DNA from: an uncultured Anaerolineae bacterium
Lineage (GTDB): Bacteria > Chloroflexota > Anaerolineae > Aggregatilineales > Phototrophicaceae
Length of the DNA stretch: 64,000 nt
Direction of reading: 5' to 3'
Assembly (NCBI GenBank): GCA_937922795.1
Contig: CALAJK010000061.1
Location: forward strand, 1-64,000
Positions 1 through 8,784 of the stretch are shown in pieces (within the stretch, counting starts at the first letter, position 1; every line of letters starts with the position of its first letter). The position numbers were made by a program, and so were the translations under genes. Below the pieces are notes generated by a model. That model searched no databases, was not told the origin of the DNA, and was given only the letters and a program-made list of their open reading frames with translations.

Positions 1-1
1 C

Positions 2-817
2 CCGCCCTTCTGGGGGCCCAGAACCATCCGCGAGAGGCCGCTGGAGATCGTGTTCAAATATCTGCACAAACCGGAGCTGTACCGGCTGTCGTGGGGGGCG
101 AAGAACGCCCAGGGCGAGGAATGGGCGCGGCTGGAGGCCGAGTTCGAGGCGCGGCTGGCGCGCATGACGCGGGAAGCTCTGCGCGAGCGCACGCTGCGCC
201 CGCAGGCGGTTTACGGCTACTTCCCCTGCAACCGCGACGGCGACGACCTGATCATCTGGGACTGGCGGCCGTTCGCCGCGCTCGATGGGACGCTTGAAGC
301 TGCGCCGCGGCGGGAGATCGCTCGTTTCCGCTTCCCGCGCCAGCCGGGCGGCGAGTATCTGTGCATCAGCGACTATTTCGCCCCGCTGGATGGCGGCCAG
401 GTGGACACGGTGGCGCTCCAGGTGGTGACGGTGGGCGAGGTCGCCACTGAGGCCTTTGACCGCTTGCAGGCCGCCGACCGCTACAGCGAGGCCTACTTCT
501 TCCACGGCCTGGCCGTGCAGACCGCCGAGGCCACCGCCAACTACGTCAACCGGCAGGTCATCAACCGCGAGCTGGGCATCCCGCCGGGACAGGGCAAACG
601 CTACAGTTGGGGTTACCCGGCCTGCCCAGATCTGGAAGATCACCAGACGGTGTTCCGGCTGCTGCCGGCTGTGGTGGACGAGCTGGGCATGAGCCTGACC
701 GTCTCGCACCAGTTGGTGCCGGAGCAGAGCACGGCGGCCATCGTGGTGCATCACCCGGACGCCAAGTACTACAGCGTCGGCAGCCTGGATCGCTCGGCGC
801 AGATTTTGGGAGAGTGA
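2..817 (+). CDS. metH: Cobalamin-dependent methionine synthase, C-terminal activation domain (5'-truncated by window edge)
   Basis: Frame is open to the window start (PPFWGPRTIRERPLEIVFKYLHKPELYRLSWG...). Activation-domain hallmarks: LAVQTAEATANYVNRQV, GKRYSWGYPACPDLEDHQTVFRLL, LGMSLTVSHQLVPEQSTAAIVVHHPDAKYY. Confidence 0.9.
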   Translation, partial: PPFWGPRTIRERPLEIVFKYLHKPELYRLSWGAKNAQGEEWARLEAEFEARLARMTREALRERTLRPQAVYGYFPCNRDGDDLIIWDWRPFAALDGTLEAAPRREIARFRFPRQPGGEYLCISDYFAPLDGGQVDTVALQVVTVGEVATEAFDRLQAADRYSEAYFFHGLAVQTAEATANYVNRQVINRELGIPPGQGKRYSWGYPACPDLEDHQTVFRLLPAVVDELGMSLTVSHQLVPEQSTAAIVVHHPDAKYYSVGSLDRSAQILGE

Positions 818-818
818 C

Positions 819-1499
819 GTGATGGAAGAGGCGCAAGCGCGCAGGACGGTCATCGCGACGGGCCCGATCGAGGACGCTGACGCGCTGGCGGGCGAGACCA
901 TCGTCGCGCGCGATGTGACTTTTGAGGACTATCTCACTAGCCGGTACGGCGAACGCACGGAGTGGGTGAACGGGGTGGTGATCGCCATATCGCCAGTAGG
1001 TGAAGTTCATGACCGCTTGGTGCGTTTTCTGGAAGATGTCTTCGATGTCTATCTGGAACTTACCGGCGGCGGGCGCGTACTTCAAGGCCCGATGGTGATG
1101 AAGCTCGGCGACGAGCTGCCGGCGCGCGAGCCAGATCTTCAGGTTCTGCTGCCAGATCGTTTGCATCTCCTGCAAAAAACGTCGGTAGCGGGCGCTGCCA
1201 ATCTCGTCGTCGAAGTGGTGTCGCCGGAAAGCGTACAGCGCGACCGGGGGGCGAAATTCCGCGAATATGAACGGGGCGGCGTAGATGAATACTGGATCAT
1301 TGACCCGGAACGCCGAGAAGCGCTGTTTTACGTGCTCGGCGACGATCGCTTGTATCACAGCCGGCTGCCTGTAGACGGCGTTTATAGCTCGGCGGTGCTG
1401 GATAAACTTCGCCTGCCTGTCAGCCTGCTGTGGCAGGAAAAGCTGCCCACGACGCGCCAGACCGTGCACATGGTCGAACGAATGGTGAGGGCGGAATGA
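819..1499 (+). CDS. Uma2-family putative restriction endonuclease (DUF820)
   Basis: TFEDYLTSR...EWVNGVVIAISP, REPDLQVLLPDR, LVVEVVSPESVQRDRGAKFREYERGGVDEYWIIDPE is the typical Uma2/DUF820 PD-(D/E)XK pattern. Confidence 0.88.
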   Translation: MMEEAQARRTVIATGPIEDADALAGETIVARDVTFEDYLTSRYGERTEWVNGVVIAISPVGEVHDRLVRFLEDVFDVYLELTGGGRVLQGPMVMKLGDELPAREPDLQVLLPDRLHLLQKTSVAGAANLVVEVVSPESVQRDRGAKFREYERGGVDEYWIIDPERREALFYVLGDDRLYHSRLPVDGVYSSAVLDKLRLPVSLLWQEKLPTTRQTVHMVERMVRAE

Positions 1500-2572
1500 C
1501 CCCCAGCCAAGAACTGGCCCCGGTCGATCTGGCCGGCTTCATCCGGGATATGCCTAAAGTCGAACTGCACGTCCATCTGGAAGGGGCGACGCAGCCAGAG
1601 ACGCTGTTGCGGCTGGCGCGGCAGCACGGCGTGGCGCTGCCGGCGGACACGGTGGACGGGCTGCGCCAGTGGTTCACCTTCCGCGACTTCCCGCATTTCG
1701 TGGACATCTACCTCAAGATTTCGACGTGCATCCGCACGGAGGACGACATCGAGCTGCTGGCGCGCGAGTTCCTGGCCGGGCAGGCGGCGCAGAACATCCG
1801 CCACACCGAATTCACCTATACACCCTACACCCACTATCAGCAGAAGGGGCTGTCGGGCGCGGCGCAGTTGGCGGCGCTCAACCGCGCCCGCGCCTGGGCG
1901 GAGCGGGAATACGGCGTCACTAGCGGCGTCATCTTCGACATCGCCCGCGAAGTCTCGCCGGAGGAGGGGCTGTGGACGGCGGAGGCGGCCATCGCCGGCA
2001 TGGACGACGGCGTGATCGCGCTGGGGCTGGGCGGCGGCGAGGCTGGCCACCCGCCGGCGAAACACGCGGTGTCGTTTGAACGCGCCCGCCGTGCCGGGCT
2101 GGCCTGCATCCTGCACGCCGGCGAGACGGTCGGGCCGGCCAGCATCTGGGGGGCGCTGGCGCAGGGGACGGTCCGCATCGGCCACGGCGTGCGCTGCCTG
2201 GAAGACCCGGCGCTGGTGGACGAACTGCGGGTGCGGCAGATCCCGCTGGAGGTGTGCCCGACCAGCAACGTCTGTCTGGGCGTGTCCCCGTCGCTGGCCG
2301 AACACCCGATTCAGCGGTTGATCGAGGCCGGGCTGTACGTCACGCTCAACTCAGACGACCCGCCCATGTTCAACACCACCCTCACTGACGAATGGCAGCG
2401 CTGCGCAGCGCAGTGCGGCTGGCAGCCGGACACGATCGAGCAGCTCACGCTGAACGCGGTGCAGGCGGCGCGGCTGCCGGCGGCGACGCAGGCGCAGATG
2501 GAAGCCGAGTTCCGGGCGGCGTTCGGGCGGCTGCGCGCCCGCCATCTGACACAGGAAGGCCGGGATGGATGA
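1496..2572 (+). CDS. add: Adenosine deaminase family protein
   Basis: MPKVELHVHLEGATQPETLLRLA, HAGE(T), GHGVRCLEDP, CPTSNVCLGV, LNSDDPPMFNTTL metal/active-site motifs. Start ATG overlaps the Uma2 stop (ATGA). Confidence 0.9.
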   Translation: MTPSQELAPVDLAGFIRDMPKVELHVHLEGATQPETLLRLARQHGVALPADTVDGLRQWFTFRDFPHFVDIYLKISTCIRTEDDIELLAREFLAGQAAQNIRHTEFTYTPYTHYQQKGLSGAAQLAALNRARAWAEREYGVTSGVIFDIAREVSPEEGLWTAEAAIAGMDDGVIALGLGGGEAGHPPAKHAVSFERARRAGLACILHAGETVGPASIWGALAQGTVRIGHGVRCLEDPALVDELRVRQIPLEVCPTSNVCLGVSPSLAEHPIQRLIEAGLYVTLNSDDPPMFNTTLTDEWQRCAAQCGWQPDTIEQLTLNAVQAARLPAATQAQMEAEFRAAFGRLRARHLTQEGRDG

Positions 2573-2969
2573 CCGTCCGTATGGCTGCCGGGGAAGATTA
2601 GGGGTCGGCTGCCTGGTGATCGTCCTGGCGGTGACGCTGTGCGTCGGCGGTTTGATGTTCGCGGCGGACAATGCTTGCTACGCCAGCCTGACCCACTGCC
2701 TGCCGATCTACCCTGGCGCCGAGGTCATCAGCGAACGGCACAACTTCCTGCGGGCGTGGGGCATGGGCGAGACGGTGATGATCCTGTACAGCCCTGATCC
2801 GCCGGAGGTGGTGACCGGTTGGTACGGGCAGATGATCGGGACGCGGCTGTACGAGCAGGTCACGCAGGGCGTTGGGCCGCCGCGTTTCGGCGAGACAGAC
2901 TGGACGGTAGGCCGCGCCGAGGACGGCGTGGGCAGCCAGATCATCCTGTATGGGACGTGTGTGCAGTGA
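2565..2969 (+). CDS. Hypothetical protein with N-terminal transmembrane/signal segment
   Basis: Short ORF between confidently assigned same-strand genes; hydrophobic GCLVIVLAVTLCVGGLMFAA; coupled to upstream CDS (overlap). Confidence 0.6.
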   Translation: MDDRPYGCRGRLGVGCLVIVLAVTLCVGGLMFAADNACYASLTHCLPIYPGAEVISERHNFLRAWGMGETVMILYSPDPPEVVTGWYGQMIGTRLYEQVTQGVGPPRFGETDWTVGRAEDGVGSQIILYGTCVQ

Positions 2970-3846
2970 GGCGGCGGTGATCGTCTCGGCCAGCTACCGC
3001 ACCGATATTCCGGCTTTCTACGGGCGCTGGTTCCTCAATCGGCTGGCGGCCGGCTACTGCCTGGTGCACAGCCCTTACGGCGGCGCGCCCTACCGGGTGA
3101 GCCTGCGGCCGGAAGACGTGGACGGTTTCGTATTCTGGACGAAGAACCTGGGGCCGTTCTGGCCGGCGCTGGCCGAGCTGAGGCGGCGCGGCTTGCCGTT
3201 CATCGTGCAGTACAGCGTCACCGGCTATCCCCGCCAGCTTGAAGGAGGGGTGGTCGCGGCGGCGCGGTCGGTCGATCACCTGCGCCGGCTGGCAGGCGAG
3301 TGCGGTCCGCGCGTGCCGGTGTGGCGCTACGATCCGATCGTGACGACGACGCTGACGCCAGCGGATTTTCACCGGCGAACGTTTGAGCGGCTGGCGACGG
3401 CGCTGGAAGGCGTAGTCGATGAGGTCGTCATCTCCTTCGCCCAGATTTACCAGAAGACCCGCCGCAATCTGGACGCGGCCGCCCGGCGCGCCGGCTTCGG
3501 CTGGGCAGACCCGCCGGCTGATGCCAAGCGCGTCCTGCTCGCCGACCTGGCGGCGATGGCGGCGGCGCGCGGGATGCGGCTGTCGTTGTGCGGCCAGCGC
3601 CAACTGCTGGGCGAGGGCGTGGCCGATGCCCGCTGCGTGGACGCCGTCCGGCTGTCTGACGTGGCCGGGCGCGACTTGACCGCCGGCGCGCGCGGCCACC
3701 GGCCAGCCTGCGGCTGTTTTGCCTCGCGCGATATTGGCGCGTATGACACCTGCCCGCACGGCTGCATCTACTGCTACGCCGTGCAGACTCCGGTGCGGGC
3801 GCGGGCGGGCTGGCGGGCGCACGACCCGGCGGGCGAGTTTTTGTGA
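2950..3846 (+). CDS. DUF1848 family protein with C-terminal radical-SAM-like Cys cluster
   Basis: IVSASYRTDIPAFYGRWFLNRL, VDGFVFWTKN, VWRYDPI, C-terminal CGCFASRDIGAYDTCPHGCIYCYA. Confidence 0.85.
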   Translation: MGRVCSEAAVIVSASYRTDIPAFYGRWFLNRLAAGYCLVHSPYGGAPYRVSLRPEDVDGFVFWTKNLGPFWPALAELRRRGLPFIVQYSVTGYPRQLEGGVVAAARSVDHLRRLAGECGPRVPVWRYDPIVTTTLTPADFHRRTFERLATALEGVVDEVVISFAQIYQKTRRNLDAAARRAGFGWADPPADAKRVLLADLAAMAAARGMRLSLCGQRQLLGEGVADARCVDAVRLSDVAGRDLTAGARGHRPACGCFASRDIGAYDTCPHGCIYCYAVQTPVRARAGWRAHDPAGEFL

Positions 3847-3899
3847 CCGGAGTGCGCGGACGGCGGCGGATCGGTTTGAAGAGGCGAAGCAGATGGCAG

Positions 3900-3966
3900 G
3901 GACGCGCTTCTTCGCGTCCACAGCGGTGGGCGGCAGGCCGTCCTGCCGGACGTCTGAGATCAGACG
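3900..3966 (+). other. Array of three short perfect hairpins in the leader upstream of the homocysteine methyltransferase/MTHFR gene
   Basis: GGACGCG-cttctt-CGCGTCC (3900-3919), CGGCAGG-ccgt-CCTGCCG (3931-3948), CGTCTGA-ga-TCAGACG (3951-3966), read directly. Confidence 0.6.
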
Positions 3967-4044
3967 CCGCAGTCTGGGCGGAAGTGAGGGTGAACAGCGC
4001 GTAACAGCGATTGAGTTTGGCCGGATAGGGAGCGGGGATGAGCG

Positions 4045-5919
4045 ATGAACAAACTGAGCTTTCGGGAACGTTTGAAACAGGGCGCGCCGCTGCTGGCGGA
4101 TGGCGCGATGGGGACGCTGCTGCACCAGCACGGCGTGCCGATGCGGAGCTGTTTTGACGAGCTGAACCTGACGCACCCGGAACAGGTGGCGCAGATCCAC
4201 CGGGCTTACATTGAGGCCGGAGCCGAGCTGATCGAGACCAACACCTTCGGCGCTAACCGTTACAAGCTGGCCAAACACGGCCTGGAAAGCCGGGTGGCGG
4301 ACATCAACCGCGCCGGCGTGGATCTGGCGCGGCGGGTGATCGAGGCTAGTTCCCGCTCGGTGTACCTGGCCGGCTCGGTCGGGCCGCTGGGTGTGCGCTT
4401 GCGGCCGTTCGGCCGGGTAGACCCGGCGGACGCGCGGGAGGCCTTCGCCGAGCAGATCGGCGCGCTGGCCGAAGCCGGCGTGGATGTCATCCTGCTGGAG
4501 ACTTTCAGCGACCGGCTGGAACTGCTGGAAGCGGTGGCCGCCGCTCGTCAGGTGTCCCCGTCCGTGCCCGTGATCGCCCAAATGACCTTCGCCCAGGATG
4601 ATCGCACGCTGCTGGGCGACCTGCCGTCGCAGGTGGCTCGCGACCTGTATCAATCTGGCGCGGATGTGATCGGCGTCAACTGCGGCGGCGGGCCAGAGCA
4701 GCTCTCGCGCATCCTGCAGGCGATGCGCCAAGCTGTGCCTCAGGCGACGTACTCCGCCATGCCCAACGCCGGCCTGCCGGAGCTGGTCGGCGAACGTATG
4801 ATGTACCCGGCCACCGGCGAGTACTTCGCCGACTACGCGCTGACGTTCAAGGCGATCGGAGCCTGCATCATCGGCGGCTGCTGCGGCACGACGCCTGACC
4901 ACATCGCCGCCATGCGCCGGGCGCTGGACGATCCCACGCTGCCGCTGCCCCAGATCGCCGTGCTGGAGGCGGACGGAGACGACTACGCGCTCGTGCCGGA
5001 GCGGCCGACCGAACTAGCGCGCAAGCTGGCTGCCGGCCACTTCGTCGTCACCGTTGAGATGGCGCCGCCTCGCAGTTTTGTGCCCCAGAAGCTGCTGGCT
5101 TCGGCGCGGCTGCTGCAGGATGCCGGCGCGGATATGGTAGACGTGGCCGACAGCCCCACCGCCCGCATGCGGATGAGTCCCTGGGCGTTGTGCCACTTCC
5201 TGCAAACCCGCCTGGGGCTGGAGACGGTGCTGCACTTTCCCACCCGCGGGCGCAATCTGCTGCGCGTGCAGGGCGACCTGCTGGCGGCGCACGCCCTGGG
5301 GCTGCGCAATCTGTTCGTCGTCATGGGCGACCCGACCAAGATCGGCGATTATCCGGAAGCCATGGACAACTACGATGTGGCTCCGTCGGCCTTGATCGGG
5401 ATCATCAAGAATCGGCTGAACAAAGGCGTTGACCAGGCGGGCAATTCGATCGGCCAGCCGACCACCTTCACTGTCGGCTGCGCGCTGAACATGTGCGCCC
5501 AGGACCTCGACCGCGAAATCGCCACCCTGCGCAAGAAGATCGAGAACGGCGCTGACTTTGCCCTCGGCCAGGCGGTGTTCGAGCCGGCGGCGGTCGAGCG
5601 CTTTCATCGACGCTACGAGGAATTAGTGGGGCAGCCGCTGACGCTGCCGGTGCTGATGGGCGTCATGCCGCTGTACAGCCTGAAGCACGCTCAGTTCCTG
5701 CACAATGAAGTGCCGGGCATCGTCATCCCGGACGCCATCCTCAAGCGCATCGAAGACGCGGGCGAAGATGCCCCGGCGGAAGGCGTGCGGATCGCCGCCG
5801 AGCTGCTGCGCGACATGCGCGGGATGGTGCAGGGCGCGTACTTGATCCCGGCTTTCGGGCGCTACGAGCTGGCCGCCGAGGTGATTGACGCGGCGATCCC
5901 CGCCGGCGCGCAAAGGTGA
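4045..5919 (+). CDS. Bifunctional homocysteine S-methyltransferase / methylenetetrahydrofolate reductase
   Basis: N-terminal homocysteine-binding domain (LADGAMGTLLHQHG, GVNCGGGPE, IIGGCCGTTPDHI) followed by MTHFR domain (VTVEMAPPRS, HFPTRGRNLLRVQGDLLAAHALGLRNLFVVMGDP, GADFALGQAVF). Confidence 0.93.
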   Translation: MNKLSFRERLKQGAPLLADGAMGTLLHQHGVPMRSCFDELNLTHPEQVAQIHRAYIEAGAELIETNTFGANRYKLAKHGLESRVADINRAGVDLARRVIEASSRSVYLAGSVGPLGVRLRPFGRVDPADAREAFAEQIGALAEAGVDVILLETFSDRLELLEAVAAARQVSPSVPVIAQMTFAQDDRTLLGDLPSQVARDLYQSGADVIGVNCGGGPEQLSRILQAMRQAVPQATYSAMPNAGLPELVGERMMYPATGEYFADYALTFKAIGACIIGGCCGTTPDHIAAMRRALDDPTLPLPQIAVLEADGDDYALVPERPTELARKLAAGHFVVTVEMAPPRSFVPQKLLASARLLQDAGADMVDVADSPTARMRMSPWALCHFLQTRLGLETVLHFPTRGRNLLRVQGDLLAAHALGLRNLFVVMGDPTKIGDYPEAMDNYDVAPSALIGIIKNRLNKGVDQAGNSIGQPTTFTVGCALNMCAQDLDREIATLRKKIENGADFALGQAVFEPAAVERFHRRYEELVGQPLTLPVLMGVMPLYSLKHAQFLHNEVPGIVIPDAILKRIEDAGEDAPAEGVRIAAELLRDMRGMVQGAYLIPAFGRYELAAEVIDAAIPAGAQR

Positions 5920-5940
5920 CGCGCCGGCCGCCGAGGCGCG

Positions 5941-7527
5941 ATGACTGCAACCGCCCGCCGGCCGCCGGCTCATGCCGGGCAGATGATGGCCTGGTCGCCG
6001 GGGCGCGCTGACAGGCTGGCCGCCCTGGTCGCGCTGCTGCTGGCCGCCTGGCTGCGCTTCGCCGCGCTGGCGCTGGACAGCCGTTTTCACCCCGATGAGG
6101 CGCTGTTCGCGGCTTTCGCCCGCGGGGCGGCCGTGCAGGGATACTGGCTGCTGCCCGGCCCACTGGACAAGCCGCCGCTGGCGCTGTATGCCCAGGCGCT
6201 GGCGATGGCCGCCGCCGGCGTCACCACGCTGCCGGACGGCGTGCTGACGCTGGAGCCGCGCGCCGGCGAATTCGCCGCCCGCCTGCCGGGGGCGCTAGCC
6301 AGCCTGGCGCTGGTCGCGGCGCTGGGGGGCGCGGCGCGACGGTTGTATGGTCGCCGTGTGGGGCTGCTGGCGCTGGGGCTGGGGGCGCTCTCGCCCTACC
6401 TGGTGGCTTTCAGCGCCACCGCTTTCACCGACAGCCTGATGCTGCCCGCCCTGGGGCTGGCTTTATGGGCGGCGTCCGGCGGCCGCTGGCGGCTGGCCGG
6501 TCTGTGGCTGGCGCTGGCGTTCGGCTGCAAACATCAGGCGCTGTTGTTCCTGCCGCTGCTGGCGCTGCTGGCATGGGAGCGGCGCGGCAAACGGCGGCGG
6601 GGGTCGCTGCTCGCCCTGGCGCTGCCGTCGCTGGCGGCGGCCGCCGCGCTCAGCCTGTGGGACGCGGCGCGGGCGGAGCCGGCGGGCGTGTGGGCGCTGG
6701 CGGTCGCCAACAACGATCCGGGGCGCCTCATCCACCTGGACGAAATGCTGCCGCGCCTAGCCGCCTGGGGCCGCTATGCCGGCTTCGCCGCCGGCCCGCC
6801 GCCGCTGACGGCTGCGCTGGCGGCATTGGCTGCGGTCGTCCTGGTGGCGCGCGCGCGCCAGCCCCGCCCCCCAGACGCGCGCACCGATCTGCGCCTGGCG
6901 GCCTACTGTCTGGGCTACAGCCTGCTGCACACGGTGATCGCGTTCAATCTCTACGACCGTTATTTACTCATCCCGCTGCTGCCGGGGCTGCTGCTGCTGG
7001 CGCGCGGGCTCGATGGGTTGGCGGCGGCGCTGCGCCGGCCGGCCGCCGTCTGGGCTGCGCTCGGCCTGCTGGCGCTGGCGGCGCTGCCGGCTGCCACCGA
7101 CGCCGCTCAGGGGCGCGCGCCGGTCGGCGCTGACCGGGGGCAGCACGCCGGCATTGACGCGCTGGCCGACTATCTGAACGCGCAGCCGCTGGGGACGATC
7201 ATCTATGATCGCTGGTTGGGATGGGAGCTGAGCTATTACTTGGGGTCGTGGAGCGATAAACGCCGCGTCTACTACCCGACGCCGTCCGCGCTGGCCGCTG
7301 GCGCGCGCTGCCAGCCCGACCCGGCCGTGCGCTATTTCGCCGTCCCGGCCTGGGTCGATCCGCGCCCCTGGCTGGAAGCGCTGGCTGGCGCGGGCTTTGG
7401 CATCCGGCTGGACTACGACGACGGGCGCTTTCAGGCCTATGCGCTCACGCCTCCGCGTCAGGCCGCGCCGGGCGCTTCAGCCGCTGGATCATCTTGGCCG
7501 GATCGGACGCCACCGTGCGGGCGTTGA
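5941..7527 (+). CDS. Glycosyltransferase family 39 / ArnT-like membrane protein
   Basis: Multi-TM protein with N-terminal LDSRFHPDEALFAAFAR (DExxF-type acidic motif) and DKPPLALYAQ typical of PMT/GT39. Confidence 0.8.
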   Translation: MTATARRPPAHAGQMMAWSPGRADRLAALVALLLAAWLRFAALALDSRFHPDEALFAAFARGAAVQGYWLLPGPLDKPPLALYAQALAMAAAGVTTLPDGVLTLEPRAGEFAARLPGALASLALVAALGGAARRLYGRRVGLLALGLGALSPYLVAFSATAFTDSLMLPALGLALWAASGGRWRLAGLWLALAFGCKHQALLFLPLLALLAWERRGKRRRGSLLALALPSLAAAAALSLWDAARAEPAGVWALAVANNDPGRLIHLDEMLPRLAAWGRYAGFAAGPPPLTAALAALAAVVLVARARQPRPPDARTDLRLAAYCLGYSLLHTVIAFNLYDRYLLIPLLPGLLLLARGLDGLAAALRRPAAVWAALGLLALAALPAATDAAQGRAPVGADRGQHAGIDALADYLNAQPLGTIIYDRWLGWELSYYLGSWSDKRRVYYPTPSALAAGARCQPDPAVRYFAVPAWVDPRPWLEALAGAGFGIRLDYDDGRFQAYALTPPRQAAPGASAAGSSWPDRTPPCGR

Positions 7528-8131
7528 CGCGGGTGACGGCGCGGGTGGGATCATCGGAATCCTCGTCAGCGTCTTTCTGATCTACGCCCGGATAGCGCGC
7601 TCTCCAGTCTTCCAGAAACGCGGTCATCCATTCCAGCTCAGCCCGCATGATCGCCAGGCTGTGGGTGTACAGCGCCTGAATGTGCTCAGCGCCCGGCCGG
7701 GACTCCTGCTGCTGGCGCGCCCAGGCGCTCTCCACCAGCTCAAGATGGCGCTGCAGATCGGTGCGATGATGGAGCAGCACCCGGTACACCTGGCGCGGCT
7801 TGAGCGCCCGCAGGTTGGCCAGCCCCAGCTCGAAGCCGGAGCCGAGCGAACGCGGCTGGCGCAGCAGATCGGCCACGGCCGTTTGCAGCACGCCGCGCCC
7901 TGCGTCGGTGATAGCGTAGACTTTGCGCGCCGGCCCGCGGCCTTCAGGTCGCAGTTCGCTGGCGACCATCCCCTGGCCCTCCAGCCGGTTAAGGATGTAG
8001 TAGATCGACGAGAAACCGATCGTCAGCCAGTCGCGCAGGCCGCGCTCGTCAATGATCTGCTGGATTTCATAGCCAAAGCGTGGGCTTTCGGCGACCAAGC
8101 TGAGGATGGTGAGTTCTGCATCCGTCATCAC
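7445..8131 (-). CDS. PadR family transcriptional regulator
   Basis: LTILSLVAESPRFGYEIQQIIDERGL...FSSIYYILNRLEGQGMVASE...ARKVYAITDAGRGVL: PadR winged helix plus Vir-like C-terminus. Confidence 0.88.
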   Translation of the reverse strand: MMTDAELTILSLVAESPRFGYEIQQIIDERGLRDWLTIGFSSIYYILNRLEGQGMVASELRPEGRGPARKVYAITDAGRGVLQTAVADLLRQPRSLGSGFELGLANLRALKPRQVYRVLLHHRTDLQRHLELVESAWARQQQESRPGAEHIQALYTHSLAIMRAELEWMTAFLEDWRARYPGVDQKDADEDSDDPTRAVTRVNARTVASDPAKMIQRLKRPARPDAEA

Positions 8132-8200
8132 AGCGGTTTTTCCTGGCGTTCGGCCGGTCTTCCTTGAGCATACCAGCGCCGCCGGAAAACCGTCAAGCGG

Positions 8201-8605
8201 TCACTCTACTCGCCGCCGCCCGGTGCGCAGCACATCATGGATCGTCTTGAGCAGGTTATGGGCGATATAGGGTTTGGTCAGGTAGCGGTCTGCGCCCAAG
8301 TCCAGCCCCTGCCTGATCTCTTTGGGGTCGGCCAGTGCCGACAGGATGATGATGGGCAGATCGTCGAAAATCGGTTTGGCGCGCATCTGCCGCAGCAGTT
8401 CAAACCCGCTGACATCGGGCAGCATCAGGTCCAACACCATCAGGTTGGGCAGCGGCCGAGTACGCAGCACCGCCACCGCATCGCTGACGGTCAGCGCCCG
8501 AATATACTCGAAGCCAGCGCGCTCTAGCAAACCACGGATGAGGTCTTGCAGTTCTAGGTCATCTTCGACCACCAGAACGCGAACTTTGCGCTGCTCCTGT
8601 GCCAC
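8201..8605 (-). CDS. Single-domain response regulator (CheY-like REC)
   Basis: VLVVEDDLELQDLI, LMVLDLMLPDVSGFELL, ADRYLTKPY: canonical D/D/K receiver residues. Confidence 0.9.
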   Translation of the reverse strand: MAQEQRKVRVLVVEDDLELQDLIRGLLERAGFEYIRALTVSDAVAVLRTRPLPNLMVLDLMLPDVSGFELLRQMRAKPIFDDLPIIILSALADPKEIRQGLDLGADRYLTKPYIAHNLLKTIHDVLRTGRRRVE

Positions 8606-8784
8606 GCAGTCTTCACCTTTGGTTAGCGAACATCAACCAAACGATTTTACAACCTTGTTCAGACCAGCAGCAAGAGCCAGGCCTGCGAACGGCCGCATGA
8701 GGTCGTTCCAAAAGACGCCGGCCAGGCGGAAGCCCACGGGGGAACCTGGCCAGCGGTGATGACGAGAGCGCAGGTTGAGCGCGT

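Noticed and set aside
3719-4048. 109-aa ORF across the DUF1848-MTHFR gap
   Set aside because: Overlaps the hairpin array and lacks a protein-like composition; the noncoding leader interpretation is better supported.
2941-4902. 653-aa minus-strand ORF
   Set aside because: Shadow ORF antisense to the DUF1848 and Hcy methyltransferase/MTHFR genes; low-complexity Arg/His/Gln composition typical of high-GC antisense frames.
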